A stretch of 64,000 nt of DNA from Halostreptopolyspora alba (GCA_003725585.1 RJMB01000020.1:1-64000); one strand, 5' to 3'. Shown: positions 35,300-45,190, counted from the first letter of the stretch. The notes: a model not told the origin generated them from the sequence alone. Made by a program: numbers and translations.

Positions 35300-38200
35300 A
35301 TGAGCCTCTCTGGACTTCTCGGCGTTGTCGCCGACGATCCCGCACTCAACCACGCGATCGCGACCGCTCGGAGCGGGCACGATCCCCATCTCGACCTTGT
35401 CGCGCCGCCGGCGCTGCGGCCCATGCTGATCGCGGCACTGGCCGCCGACGCTCCCGAGGGCGCCGGTCGTCCGATCCTGGCCGTCACCGCCACCGAGCGC
35501 GAGACCTCCGATCTGTGCGACGCCCTCGGGTCACTGTTGCCACACAACTCGGTCGCGCAGTTCCCGGCGTGGGAGACGCTGCCGCACGAGCGACTGTCGC
35601 CCCGGTCCGACACTGTGGGCCAGCGGCTGGCGGTACTGCGCCGGCTGGCCCATCCCGACCCCAGCGACCCGCTCACCGCGCCACTGCGGGTGATCGTGGC
35701 GCCGGTGCGCAGCGTGCTGCAGCCGATCGTGGCCGGCCTGGGGGACCTCACCCCGGTACGCGTCCGGCCGGGAGACGAGGTCGACCTGGATGATGTCGTC
35801 GGCGCCCTGGTCAACGCCGGCTACGCCAGGGTCGACCTGGTGGAGAAGCGGGGCGAGCTCGCGGTACGCGGCGGGATCCTCGACGTCTTTCCCCCCACCG
35901 AGGAGCACCCGCTGCGGCTGGAGTTCTGGGGGGACCAGGTCGAGGAGATCCGGTACTTCCAGGTCGCCGACCAGCGGTCGATCCCGTCGGTGAGCGGGAA
36001 CGCCGTCGACAGCTCCCCGGATCGGGACGTCGCCGGCCTGTTCGCCCCGCCGTGTCGCGAGCTACTGCTGACGGAACCCGTGCGCGAGCGCGCGCGGGAA
36101 CTCGCCGAGCAGCACCCGTCGCTGTCCGACATCCTGGGAAAACTCGCCGAGGGAATCCCGGCCGAAGGCATGGAGGCATTCGCGCCGGTACTCGCCGACC
36201 ACATGGAGTCGTTCCTCACCTACCTTCCCGAGGGCGCGCACATCGTCGGCTGCGACCCCGAACGCGTCCGGACCCGCGCGGTCGAGCTCCAGGCCACCAG
36301 CCAGGAGTTTTTGGACGCTTCCTGGATCAACGCGGCCTCCGGCGGCGAGACTCCCATCGACCTGGGGGCCTCGGCCTACCGCTCGATCGCCGAGGTGCGC
36401 TCCGACGCCCGGGATCTGGGCCTGCCGTGGTGGAGCATCACCCCCTTCGGCGCCGGAACGGAGGAGGACACCGGGGAAGAAAGTTCGGTTCAGGTGGGGG
36501 CGGTCGCCGCCGACGCCTACCGTGGCGACACCGAGCGCGCGCTGACCGACATCAAGTCCTGGTTGCACGACGAGTGGAGCGTCGTGCTGGTCACGCAGGG
36601 CCACGGGCCGGCCGAGCGGCTGGCGTCGATGCTGCGCGACGCCGGGCTCGGCGCCCAGCTGTGTGACGAGCTGACCTCCCCGCCCGACCGCTCCGTGGCG
36701 ACCGTGACCACGTCGATGATCGAGCACGGGTTCGTGTGGCGCTCGGTGCGTACGGCGGTGCTCACCGAGACCGACATCGCCGGGCAGAAGTCCTCCACCC
36801 GGGACATGCGCCGGATGCCGAGCCGGCGGCGCGGCACCGTCGATCCGCTCCAGCTCAAGCCAGGCGACTACGTGGTGCACGAGCAGCACGGGGTGGGCCG
36901 CTACGTCGAGATGATCAGCCGCACCATCCAGGGGGCCACCCGGGAGTATCTCGTCATCGAGTACGCGCCGAGCAAGCGTGGCCAGCCCGGCGACCGCCTG
37001 TTCGTACCCACCGACCAGCTCGACGAGGTCACCCGGTACGTGGGGGGTGAGGCGCCCACGCTGTCCAAGATGGGCGGCGCCGACTGGGCGAAGACCAAGA
37101 GCAAGGCTCGCAAGGCCGTCCGCGAGATCGCGGGCGACCTGATCCGACTGTACTCCGCGCGGCAGGCGTCCCCCGGCTACGCGTTCGAGCCCGACACGCC
37201 GTGGCAGAACGAGCTGGAGGACGCCTTCCCCTACGTGGAGACGCCCGACCAGCTGGCCGCGATCGAGGAGGTCAAGCAGGACATGCAGAAGCCGGTTCCC
37301 ATGGACCGGCTGATCTGCGGCGATGTTGGCTACGGCAAGACCGAGGTCGCGGTGCGCGCCGCCTTCAAGGCGGTCCAGGACGGCAAGCAGGTGGCCGTGC
37401 TGGTTCCCACCACGGTGCTGGTGCAGCAGCACCTGTCCACGTTCAGTGAGCGTTACGCCTCGTTCCCGGTCACGGTCAAGCCACTGTCGCGGTTCCAGAC
37501 CGACTCCGAGGCCGAGGCGACACTCGAGGGGGTGCGTACGGGCTCGGTCGACATCGTGATCGGCACCCACCGGCTGCTGTCCAGCGAGACCAGGTTCAAG
37601 AACCTGGGCCTGCTGATCATCGACGAGGAACAGCGGTTCGGGGTCGAGCACAAGGAGGCGTTGAAGCGGCTGCGCACCCAGGTCGACGTGCTGGCGATGT
37701 CGGCGACCCCGATCCCGCGCACCCTGGAGATGGGGATCACCGGAATCCGCGAGATGACGACGATCCTCACCCCGCCCGAGGAGCGCCACCCGGTGCTCAC
37801 CTTCGTCGGTCCCTACGACGAGAAGCAGATCACCGCGGCGATCCGGCGCGAGCTGCTACGCGAGGGCCAGGTGTTCTTCGTGCACAACCGGGTCGCGTCG
37901 ATCGAGAAGGTCGCCGCGTCGGTGAGCGAACTCGTGCCCGAGGCGCGGGTCGCCTACGCGCACGGGCAGATGAACGAGCACCAGCTCGAACGCGTCATGG
38001 TGGACTTCTGGGAGAAGAGCTTCGACGTGCTGGTGTGCACCACGATCGTGGAGTCCGGGCTGGATGTGCCCAACGCCAACACGCTCATCGTGGACCGGGC
38101 CGACACCTACGGGCTGTCACAGCTGCACCAGCTGCGCGGCCGTGTGGGGCGGGGACGCGAACGGGCCTACGCGTATTTTCTGTACCCACCGGAGAAGCCG

Positions 38201-38899
38201 CTGACCGAGACCGCCCACGAGCGGCTTTCCACGGTCGCCCAGCACACCGAGACCGGCGCGGGCATGTACGTGGCGATGAAGGACCTGGAGATCCGGGGCG
38301 CGGGCAACATCCTGGGCGCGGAACAGTCCGGGAGTATCGCCGGGGTCGGATTCGACCTGTACGTGCGCATGGTCGGGGAGGCCGTCCGCGAGCTACAGGG
38401 GGCGCCCGAGGCCACGGAGGAGACCGAGACCAAGGTCGAGCTGCCCATCGACGCCCACATCCCCCACGACTACGTTCCGGGTGAGCGGCTGCGGCTGCAG
38501 TCCTACAAGCGGATCGCCAGCGTCACGAACGAGGACGAGATCAAGGCGGTCCACGAGGAACTCACCGACCGGTTCGGCCCGCCGCCGCAGGCGGTCGACA
38601 ACCTGCTAGCGGTCGCGCGGTTCCGGGTGCTGGCCAAGGAGGCCGGGCTGACCGATGTGGTACTCCAGGGGAACCAGATCCGGTTCTCACCGGTGGAGCT
38701 GCGCGAGTCGCAGCTGCTCCGGTTGCGGCGTCTCTACCCGAAGGCGGTCTACAAGGAGCCCACGCAGAACCTGTTGGTTCCGGCTCCCAAGGCCGGTGGT
38801 CTGGGCGGACGGCAGCTGCGCGATCTCGAGCTGCTGAAGTGGTGTACCGACCTGGTCGAGGCGCTGTTCGCGCCGGCGGGGGCGACCAAAAACGAGTGA
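35300..38899 (+). CDS. mfd: Transcription-repair coupling factor Mfd
   Basis: 1199 aa, full length. Translocase that removes stalled RNA polymerase and recruits UvrA. N-terminal UvrB-like module (VAQFPAWETLPHERLSP, RGGILDVFPPTEEHPLRLEF), CarD-like RNAP-interaction domain around residue 515 (LKPGDYVVHEQHGVGRYVE), helicase motor with Walker A GDVGYGKTEVA, DEEQ box LIIDEEQRFGVEH, SATPIPRTLEM, and the C-terminal TRCF domain. The ATG has only a weak ribosome binding site. Monocistronic. Confidence 0.97.
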   Translation: MSLSGLLGVVADDPALNHAIATARSGHDPHLDLVAPPALRPMLIAALAADAPEGAGRPILAVTATERETSDLCDALGSLLPHNSVAQFPAWETLPHERLSPRSDTVGQRLAVLRRLAHPDPSDPLTAPLRVIVAPVRSVLQPIVAGLGDLTPVRVRPGDEVDLDDVVGALVNAGYARVDLVEKRGELAVRGGILDVFPPTEEHPLRLEFWGDQVEEIRYFQVADQRSIPSVSGNAVDSSPDRDVAGLFAPPCRELLLTEPVRERARELAEQHPSLSDILGKLAEGIPAEGMEAFAPVLADHMESFLTYLPEGAHIVGCDPERVRTRAVELQATSQEFLDASWINAASGGETPIDLGASAYRSIAEVRSDARDLGLPWWSITPFGAGTEEDTGEESSVQVGAVAADAYRGDTERALTDIKSWLHDEWSVVLVTQGHGPAERLASMLRDAGLGAQLCDELTSPPDRSVATVTTSMIEHGFVWRSVRTAVLTETDIAGQKSSTRDMRRMPSRRRGTVDPLQLKPGDYVVHEQHGVGRYVEMISRTIQGATREYLVIEYAPSKRGQPGDRLFVPTDQLDEVTRYVGGEAPTLSKMGGADWAKTKSKARKAVREIAGDLIRLYSARQASPGYAFEPDTPWQNELEDAFPYVETPDQLAAIEEVKQDMQKPVPMDRLICGDVGYGKTEVAVRAAFKAVQDGKQVAVLVPTTVLVQQHLSTFSERYASFPVTVKPLSRFQTDSEAEATLEGVRTGSVDIVIGTHRLLSSETRFKNLGLLIIDEEQRFGVEHKEALKRLRTQVDVLAMSATPIPRTLEMGITGIREMTTILTPPEERHPVLTFVGPYDEKQITAAIRRELLREGQVFFVHNRVASIEKVAASVSELVPEARVAYAHGQMNEHQLERVMVDFWEKSFDVLVCTTIVESGLDVPNANTLIVDRADTYGLSQLHQLRGRVGRGRERAYAYFLYPPEKPLTETAHERLSTVAQHTETGAGMYVAMKDLEIRGAGNILGAEQSGSIAGVGFDLYVRMVGEAVRELQGAPEATEETETKVELPIDAHIPHDYVPGERLRLQSYKRIASVTNEDEIKAVHEELTDRFGPPPQAVDNLLAVARFRVLAKEAGLTDVVLQGNQIRFSPVELRESQLLRLRRLYPKAVYKEPTQNLLVPAPKAGGLGGRQLRDLELLKWCTDLVEALFAPAGATKNE

Positions 38900-39488
38900 C
38901 CCCCGTTGGCGCGCTCCCGCTCCGGCTCCCGGGTAACTCGCGACAGCGAGGCCGCACCGGAGTATCCGGGGGCGCGGCGTGTCCCGTGTCTGAGGCAAGT
39001 CCGGAAAACGCTTGTCACGCTCTCCCGTTGACAGCACCATAATGACTACCCTTGGTAATAGGGACATCACTGTCAGTGTTAGCCACGGAAAGGATTGTTG
39101 CCCGTGGACACCGCCGTCTCCGGACTGACCCACGGCGGCGTGGCCGCCGTTCCGCGCCGCCGGTGGCCCGACACAGCCGCCGTGGCCTACGGACGCCGAC
39201 AGCCGGACGCTGCGGCTGTCCCCGGAAGGGCCGGTGACCGGAGCCCACGGCGATTCGTGACCGGCGCGCGCTGATGCACAGTCGACGCAGCCGCACCGCC
39301 GTCCCGGGCCCGCTGCCGTTGACCGCCTCGCTGTCCGGTCGTGGCGGATTCCCACACCCCTGGCGCGCGTGTCCCGACACCGGATCCCGGCCGCCGATGA
39401 CCGGGTCACCGGCCACCGTGCCCCCGCTGTGCCAACGCGCGGGGGACATCGGCGGTTCGCCGTCCACGGGGGTTGGGGGTGTTCGGCG
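38900..39488. other. Gap with promoter and two coupled short frames
   Basis: 589 nt between mfd and the APH-like gene. An AT-richer patch at about 39020-39100 has TTGACA (39027-39032) and a small dyad CACTG-T-CAGTG (39069-39079). It precedes two small plus-strand frames: GTG 39104 to 39274 (56 codons, with AAAGGA upstream, beginning MDTAVSGLTHGGVAAV) and ATG 39274 to 39492 (72 codons), joined by a TGATG overlap; the second ends overlapping the TTG start of the next gene. They look like remnants or leader frames of the polysaccharide operon. Coding status is uncertain. Confidence 0.35.
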
Positions 39489-40772
39489 TTGAACAGCGAG
39501 ACAACCTACCTGACCGACCTCGCGGCAGTGTTGTGGCCGTGCGGTGGTCTTCTGGGGCGGGGCGGCGGTCTCCTGGGGCGCGGCGGCCTCCCGGCACGGG
39601 GTGGCGACCCAACTCTCCCCCGCGATCGGACCGTCCCACGCGACGCCCGCCGGTACCGGGTGCGCGAGTATCTGCCGGTCCCCTCGGCACACAACCCACG
39701 GGTGATCCTCCCCGTCGCCAACCGTTACGTCGCGACGCGCGGGATCACGGCGTTCTCGCACCGCCACACCCTCCGCGACCGGCTGCGCACGACCGTCCTG
39801 ACCGCGGCGTTCACCAGCGGCCTGGCCCCGTTCCTGCTACGTGACCGGCTGCACGTGGGGTCGGGATTCACGATCGAGCACGCGCTGTCCTCCGCACTGG
39901 ACCGCGAGGTGCTGGTCGCCATCCACCTCGGGCCGCCACGCGCCAGCCGCAAGCCCGTCCTACTCCTGCTGACCCCCGCCGGCCGTGCCGTCGGCTATGC
40001 CAAGGTCGGCATCAACGACCTGACGTCACGCCTGGTCACGGCGGAGACGCGGGCGCTGCGGCGACTCGCCCACTCTCGCCTGCAGGGCATCACCGCCCCC
40101 CGGTTGCTGCACGTCGGCGAATGGAACGGCTGCCCGCTCCTGGTCCAGGAGGCACTTCCGGTCGGCCACAACACCGACCGCCCAAACCGCCGCCAGCTGC
40201 TGCGCTACGTGCTGCGAATCGCCCACCTGGCCCCCGTCAGCGAGCACCCGCTCTCACGCAGCCCCTACCTCGAGACGCTGACCTCACGGATCGACGCGCT
40301 CTCCGCGCGCCCGGAGGCTCCGGCGCTACGCTCCGCGCTCGCACAGCTACCCGACGTTCGGGTTCCGTTCGGCGCCTGGCACGGCGACTTCACACGGTGG
40401 AACATCGCGGCGACCGCGCGCCGCGCCTTCGTGTGGGACTGGGAGCGCCTGACCTTCGGTGTTCCGGTCGGCTTCGACGCGCTCCACTACGAGCTGAACG
40501 AGTGTGTACAAGCCGGGGTCCGCCCCGGAGTACAGCAGTGGCTGGACAGAGGGATCCGACTGCTCCGCGACCCGCTCATGGCCAACGCGGGGATACCCAA
40601 CAGCGCGGTATCGACGGTGATGGCGCTGTACCTGATCGACCTGGCGACACGGTATCTGCACGATCGGCAGGCCGAGGGGGGCGGGCGCCTGCCCGCGGTC
40701 GACGACTGGCTGCTCCCGGCACTCAACGGGCTGGGCGAACGAGCGGCGCGCGAAGCCCCACGGGCGGGCTGA
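39489..40772 (+). CDS. Aminoglycoside-phosphotransferase-fold protein
   Basis: About 427 aa; start uncertain, taken as TTG 39489. The region after residue 55 is solid: YRVREYLPVPSAHNPRVILPV, then the kinase-like fold with GYAKVGINDLTSRLV, brace-loop HGDFTRWNI (about residue 295) and VWDWERL in the metal position. The first 45 residues contain an imperfect internal duplication (GGLLGRGG twice) that looks like DNA slippage. The product probably phosphorylates a small sugar-like substrate or has lost activity. It heads the glycosyltransferase genes, so a role in surface polysaccharide is inferred. Confidence 0.7.
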   Translation: MNSETTYLTDLAAVLWPCGGLLGRGGGLLGRGGLPARGGDPTLPRDRTVPRDARRYRVREYLPVPSAHNPRVILPVANRYVATRGITAFSHRHTLRDRLRTTVLTAAFTSGLAPFLLRDRLHVGSGFTIEHALSSALDREVLVAIHLGPPRASRKPVLLLLTPAGRAVGYAKVGINDLTSRLVTAETRALRRLAHSRLQGITAPRLLHVGEWNGCPLLVQEALPVGHNTDRPNRRQLLRYVLRIAHLAPVSEHPLSRSPYLETLTSRIDALSARPEAPALRSALAQLPDVRVPFGAWHGDFTRWNIAATARRAFVWDWERLTFGVPVGFDALHYELNECVQAGVRPGVQQWLDRGIRLLRDPLMANAGIPNSAVSTVMALYLIDLATRYLHDRQAEGGGRLPAVDDWLLPALNGLGERAAREAPRAG

Positions 40773-40910
40773 CCCGCGTCGGCGACGGCGGGCGCGTCGA
40801 CGCGCCCGCCGACACCGCACCATCCCCCGATGGCGCCGTGGTGCGGGCACGGGAAGGCGCGGCTCACGACCCGCGCGGCACCAAACCAAAGAGAACGCGG
40901 TTCGAAATGA

Positions 40911-40925
40911 GATAATTACCCCATG
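40911..40925 (+). promoter_or_regulatory. -10 box and leaderless start of the PssD-like gene
   Basis: GATAAT at 40911-40916, 6 nt, then ATG at 40923, with no ribosome binding site in between: a likely leaderless start. The -35 region is poor. Confidence 0.45.
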
Positions 40926-41384
40926 TGTTCCGCATCGCCGGTCCTACTGGTCGCCTCCGCGGGAGAGCACCTCGCGCAGCTATGGGCGCTGCGCCCGTGG
41001 TGGGAACGGCGCACCCGCGTCTGGGTCAGCTACCCGACAATGGGCGCCACTCCCCTGCTTCGCGGTGAGGAGGTGCACTGGGTGCGCCCCAGGAGCGGCG
41101 TGCGTGGTGCCGCTCTCCTACGCGAACTCTCCCTGGCGACGCGGATGTTCGCGCGCCGGCGCCCCGCGGTGGTCGTCTCCACCGGGGCCGGCGTGGCGCT
41201 GCCGTTCTTCGTCGTGGCGTGGCTCGCGGGGGTGCCCACCGTCTACATCGAGCGCTACGACCGTCTCGGCGCCCCGACGCTGACCGCCCGACTGTGCCGT
41301 CCCTTCACCCGGCTGTACCTCACCCAGTGGGAGGAACAGCGGGAGTTCCTGCCGGCCGCGATCACCGTGGGGCCACTCCTTTGA
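40923..41384 (+). CDS. PssD/Alg14-like glycosyltransferase subunit
   Basis: 153 aa. Matches the membrane-anchoring/acceptor subunit of two-part GT28-type glycosyltransferases: N-terminal loop SAGEHLAQLWALRPWW, then VVSTGAGVALPFFVVAWLAG (hydrophobic, membrane-associating) and VPTVYIERYDR. It would recruit the lipid-linked acceptor, while the catalytic PssE-like half is the N-terminal part of the next gene, whose TTG start overlaps this stop by 4 bp (TTGA). Pair used in exopolysaccharide assembly in other bacteria. Confidence 0.8.
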   Translation: MCSASPVLLVASAGEHLAQLWALRPWWERRTRVWVSYPTMGATPLLRGEEVHWVRPRSGVRGAALLRELSLATRMFARRRPAVVVSTGAGVALPFFVVAWLAGVPTVYIERYDRLGAPTLTARLCRPFTRLYLTQWEEQREFLPAAITVGPLL

Positions 41385-42859
41385 CCGCGGACGCGAACCA
41401 CGAGAGAGGGTGCGGCGACCGCCCCCTCGTCCTCGTCGTGCTCGGCACCGGTCACCACCCCTTCGACCGGCTGGTCAGCTGGATGGACGCCTACGCCGCG
41501 GAACGCCCCGGGGCACGGGTGGTCGTGCAACACGGCCACAGCCCGGCACCGGCCAAGACCCACGGTAGGGACGTCCTCGACCGTGACGAGCTGCGCACCC
41601 TGCTGCGCCGGGCGGCGGTGGTGGTCACCCACGGCGGTACGGCGACCATCGCCGAGGCGCGCCGGGAAGGACACCTGCCCATCGTGGTGGCGCGCGACCC
41701 CGAGCTCGGCGAGCACGTCGACGACCACCAGATCGGGCTCGTGGCGCGCCTGGACGCCTCGGGGCTGACCCGTTCGTGTTCCAGCCTGCAGCAGCTGGTG
41801 ACCACACTCGACAAGGCGCTCGCCCAACCCGGGGAATTCCGCCTGGGATCCGGGGAGAGCACCACGGCGACGGCCCGACACGCCGGGTGGCTGATCGACC
41901 TGCTCGTGGCCGACCGGGGCGACGACCGCCCGCTCCCGCACCCCCGTACACCGTCAGCGGGCCTCACCTGGCCCGACGTGACCGTCATCGTCGCCGTGCG
42001 CGACCGCCCCGAACTGGTCCGTACCACAGTACGCCGCGTCACCGCGCAGGACTACCCGGGCACGGTGGTCACTCTCGTCGTCCACGACGGGGACGAGCCC
42101 GACCACTCACTCGCCACCTCCAACCGGACCCGCCCCGTCCGGGGGTTGAGAGCGCCCCGGGGACACGCCGACGCCCGCGTCACCGGAGCGCTCGCCGCGC
42201 GCACCGAGCTGGTGGCCTTCTGCGACGCCGGAGACACCTGGCTCCCGCACAAGCTCCGCACGCAGGTCGAGGTGTTGCGCGCCGAACCGGAGACCGAGGC
42301 GGTCTGCTGCGGGGTCAGGGCCGCCGGCGAGTCGGACGCCGCCGTCCTCGCCCGAACCAGCCTCACCTTCGCCGACCTGCTCAGTCTCAGCCCGGCGGCA
42401 TCGGCCCCGCACCCCTCGACGCTCCTCGTCCGCCGCTACGCCCTGGTGTACGGCTGCGGCGCGCTGCACGAGCGCGCCCCGAGCGGCCACAGCTCACACG
42501 ACGACCTGCTGCTGCGGCTGGCCCGGCGCGCCCCCGTGCGCAACATCCCCGAGGCGAACGTGCGCGTGCCGGCCCGCCCGCGGACGAGCGGCCGCGCCCA
42601 GTGGCGGGCGAACGCGACCGCGCTGCGCCGGCTGCTCGCGCGCCACCCGGAGTTCCGGCTGGTGCCGCGCGGGCTGGCGCGGCTGTGCGGACGGATCGCT
42701 GTCGCCGAGGCCGCCGTCGGGCGCCGCGGCGCGGCCCTGGAGTGGACAATCGCGGCCCTGTGTGCCCGTCCCAGAGAGCCACACGCCTACCTCGCGCTGG
42801 CTCTCACCTGCGGGCTGCCCGCGCGGGTGGCGGCACGCGCGCTGCGCGGGCGGGTGTGA
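41381..42859 (+). CDS. Fused PssE-like GT28 and GT2 glycosyltransferase
   Basis: 492 aa from a TTG at 41381 overlapping the PssD-like stop. Residues 10-165 are the C-terminal domain of GT28 enzymes (PLVLVVLGTGHHPFDRLVSW, nucleotide-sugar loop VVTHGGTATIAEARREG). Residues 190-400 are a GT2 domain (DVTVIVAVRDRPELVRTTV, VVHDGDEPD, acidic FCDAGDTWLPHKL in the DXD position). The C-terminal about 90 residues are Arg/Ala-rich. One polypeptide could thus add two sugars in succession on the lipid carrier with the PssD-like partner. The fusion is unusual; in known systems PssE is separate. Confidence 0.8.
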   Translation: MTADANHERGCGDRPLVLVVLGTGHHPFDRLVSWMDAYAAERPGARVVVQHGHSPAPAKTHGRDVLDRDELRTLLRRAAVVVTHGGTATIAEARREGHLPIVVARDPELGEHVDDHQIGLVARLDASGLTRSCSSLQQLVTTLDKALAQPGEFRLGSGESTTATARHAGWLIDLLVADRGDDRPLPHPRTPSAGLTWPDVTVIVAVRDRPELVRTTVRRVTAQDYPGTVVTLVVHDGDEPDHSLATSNRTRPVRGLRAPRGHADARVTGALAARTELVAFCDAGDTWLPHKLRTQVEVLRAEPETEAVCCGVRAAGESDAAVLARTSLTFADLLSLSPAASAPHPSTLLVRRYALVYGCGALHERAPSGHSSHDDLLLRLARRAPVRNIPEANVRVPARPRTSGRAQWRANATALRRLLARHPEFRLVPRGLARLCGRIAVAEAAVGRRGAALEWTIAALCARPREPHAYLALALTCGLPARVAARALRGRV

Positions 42860-42887
42860 CCTCGCGGGGTGGGTCCGCGAGGAGCGC

Positions 42888-44156
42888 TCACTCGGCGCTG
42901 ACGATCATCCCCGCGCCGACCGTCTGGTTGGTCCCCTCGTCGATCAGGATGAACCCACCGGTCAGTCGGTTCTCACGGTACTCGTCGGCGAACAGCGGCT
43001 GGGCCACCCGGAAGGTTACCCGGCCGATCTCGTTCAGCTCCAGCTGACCGGCCTCCTCGTCGCGGTGCAGCGAGTTCACGTCCAGCCGGTAGAGGAGATC
43101 GCGCACCACCACCTTCGCGGTACGCGTGGTGTGCTTGACCAGCAGCTTCGTGCGTGGTGTCAGCCCCCACCCCTCAGCCATCCAGCAGACCATGGCGTCG
43201 ATGTCGCGCGCGACGGCCGGCTGGTTGTTCGGCCGGCAGATGAGGTCGCCACGGGAGATGTCGATGTCGTCCTCGAGCAGCAGGGTGACCGACATCGGCG
43301 GGAACGCCTCGGGCACGTCCCCGTCCGCGGTGACGATCTTGGAGATCCGGCTGGTCAGCCCGGACGGCAGGTGCATGACGTCGTCGCCGGGCTTGAGGAC
43401 ACCACCGGCGACCTGGCCGGCGTAGCCCCGGTAGTCGTGCAGCTCGGGGTCGGCCGACTTCTGCGGCCGGATCACGTACTGCACCGGGAAACGCACGTCG
43501 ACCAGGTTGCGGTCGGAGGCGATGTGCACGTTCTCCAGGTAGTGCAGCAGCGACGGCCCCTCGTACCAGGACATATTCACCGACTTGTCCACGACGTTGT
43601 CGCCGTGCAACGCCGAGATCGGGATGAAGGTCAGATCACCCACGTCGAGCTTGGAGGCGAAGTCGGTGAACTCCTCCTTGATCTCCTCGAACCGCTCCTG
43701 TGAGTAGTCCACCAGGTCCATCTTGTTGATGGCCAGCACCAGGTGCCGCACCTGCAGCAGGGTGGTGAGGAACGCGTGTCGACGGCTCTGCTCCTGCAGC
43801 CCCTTGCGCGCGTCGACCAGGATGATCCCGAGGTCGGAGGTGGAGGCGCCGGTCACCATGTTGCGCGTGTACTGCACGTGCCCGGGGGTGTCGGCGATGA
43901 TGAACGTCCGACGCGGCGTGGCGAAGTAACGATAGGCCACGTCGATGGTGATGCCCTGCTCGCGCTCGGCACGCAGGCCGTCGGTGAGCAGCGCGAGGTT
44001 CGTCTGTTCCTCACCGCGATCCTGGCTGGTGCGCTCGACGGCGTCGAGCTGGTCCTCGAGGATGGACTTGGAGTCGTAGAGCAGCCGGCCGATCAGGGTG
44101 CTCTTTCCGTCGTCGACGGAGCCGGCCGTGGCGAGCCGCAGTATGTCTGATCTCAT
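42888..44156 (-). CDS. cysN: Sulfate adenylyltransferase subunit 1 (GTPase)
   Basis: 422 aa from the ATG at 44156 (MRSDILRLATAGSVDDGKST). EF-Tu-like GTPase: P-loop GSVDDGKSTLIGRLL, ITIDVAYRYF, DTPGHVQYTRNM, NKMDLVD. Activates the CysD subunit to make APS from sulfate and ATP. No C-terminal APS kinase fusion (unlike NodQ/CysNC), consistent with the separate cysC. Downstream of cysD by 55 nt in a cysQ-cysD-cysN operon. Confidence 0.95.
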   Translation of the reverse strand: MRSDILRLATAGSVDDGKSTLIGRLLYDSKSILEDQLDAVERTSQDRGEEQTNLALLTDGLRAEREQGITIDVAYRYFATPRRTFIIADTPGHVQYTRNMVTGASTSDLGIILVDARKGLQEQSRRHAFLTTLLQVRHLVLAINKMDLVDYSQERFEEIKEEFTDFASKLDVGDLTFIPISALHGDNVVDKSVNMSWYEGPSLLHYLENVHIASDRNLVDVRFPVQYVIRPQKSADPELHDYRGYAGQVAGGVLKPGDDVMHLPSGLTSRISKIVTADGDVPEAFPPMSVTLLLEDDIDISRGDLICRPNNQPAVARDIDAMVCWMAEGWGLTPRTKLLVKHTTRTAKVVVRDLLYRLDVNSLHRDEEAGQLELNEIGRVTFRVAQPLFADEYRENRLTGGFILIDEGTNQTVGAGMIVSAE

Positions 44157-44211
44157 GAGCAGGTGATCCAGTAGGTCTGGGGAACGGGCGGGGTGGTCAG
44201 CCGCGCCGGGG

Positions 44212-45144
44212 TCAGAAGTACCCCTCGCGCTTGCGGTCCTCCATGGCCGCTTCACTGGAGCGGTCGTCGGCACGGGTCTGGCCGCGCTCGGTGATACGGG
44301 TCGCCGCGATCTCGGCGATGATGTCGTCGAGCTCGGTGGCGGTGGAACGGACCGCGCCCGTACACGTCATGTCGCCCACCGTGCGGTAGCGGACCGTGGC
44401 CTCGAAGACCTCCTCGTTCTCCCCCCGCGTGATGTAGGGGTTGTCGGCGAGCAGAATCCCGTCCCGCTCGAACACCCGCCGTGGATGGGAGAAGTAGATG
44501 CTGGGCAGCTCCAGCCGCTCGCGGGCGATGTATCCCCACACGTCGAGCTCGGTCCAGTTCGACAGCGGGAACACCCGGATGTGCTCACCGCGCTCGGTCC
44601 TGGTGTTGTACACGTTCCACAGCTCGGGTCGCTGGGCCTTGGGGTCCCACTGGCCGAACTCGTCGCGGAACGAGAAGATGCGCTCCTTGGCGCGGGCCTT
44701 CTCCTCGTCGCGCCGGGCCCCGCCGAACGCCGCGTCGAAGCCGTGCTCCTCGACGGCCTCCAGCAGCGCCGCGGTCTGCAGCCGGTTTCGGCTCGCCCAG
44801 CGGCCGGTGGGCTCGGTGACCTTGCCGGCGTCGATCTGTTCCTGCACCGACGCCACGATCAACCGGGCGCCCGCCTCGGCCAGCCGACGGTCCCGAAACT
44901 CCATGACCTCCGGGAAGTTGTGTCCGGTGTCGACGTGCATCACCGGGAACGGAATCGCCCCCGGCCAGAACGCCTTCTCCGCGAGCCGGAGCATGACCAG
45001 GGAGTCCTTGCCCCCGGAGAAGAGCAGCACCGGACGCTCGAACTCCGCGGCGACCTCGCGCATGATGAAGATCGCCTCGGCTTCGAGGAAATCGAGCTGG
45101 GAAAGCTGGTACCGCCCCAGCACAGGCTGATCGACCTGACTCAT
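44212..45144 (-). CDS. cysD: Sulfate adenylyltransferase subunit 2
   Basis: 310 aa, typical length. PP-loop LFSGGKDSLVMLRLAEKAFW (residues 42-61) for adenylylation of sulfate; conserved AFGGARRDEEKARAKERIFS, FPLSNWTELDVWGYI and the C-terminal RERGQTRADD-type region. Works as heterodimer with CysN. The start lies 46 nt downstream of the cysQ stop, so all three are likely co-transcribed. Confidence 0.95.
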   Translation of the reverse strand: MSQVDQPVLGRYQLSQLDFLEAEAIFIMREVAAEFERPVLLFSGGKDSLVMLRLAEKAFWPGAIPFPVMHVDTGHNFPEVMEFRDRRLAEAGARLIVASVQEQIDAGKVTEPTGRWASRNRLQTAALLEAVEEHGFDAAFGGARRDEEKARAKERIFSFRDEFGQWDPKAQRPELWNVYNTRTERGEHIRVFPLSNWTELDVWGYIARERLELPSIYFSHPRRVFERDGILLADNPYITRGENEEVFEATVRYRTVGDMTCTGAVRSTATELDDIIAEIAATRITERGQTRADDRSSEAAMEDRKREGYF

Positions 45145-45190
45145 GAACCCCGCCTCACGCTCGTGACACCCACACCGGCGGGGGCTGCGG

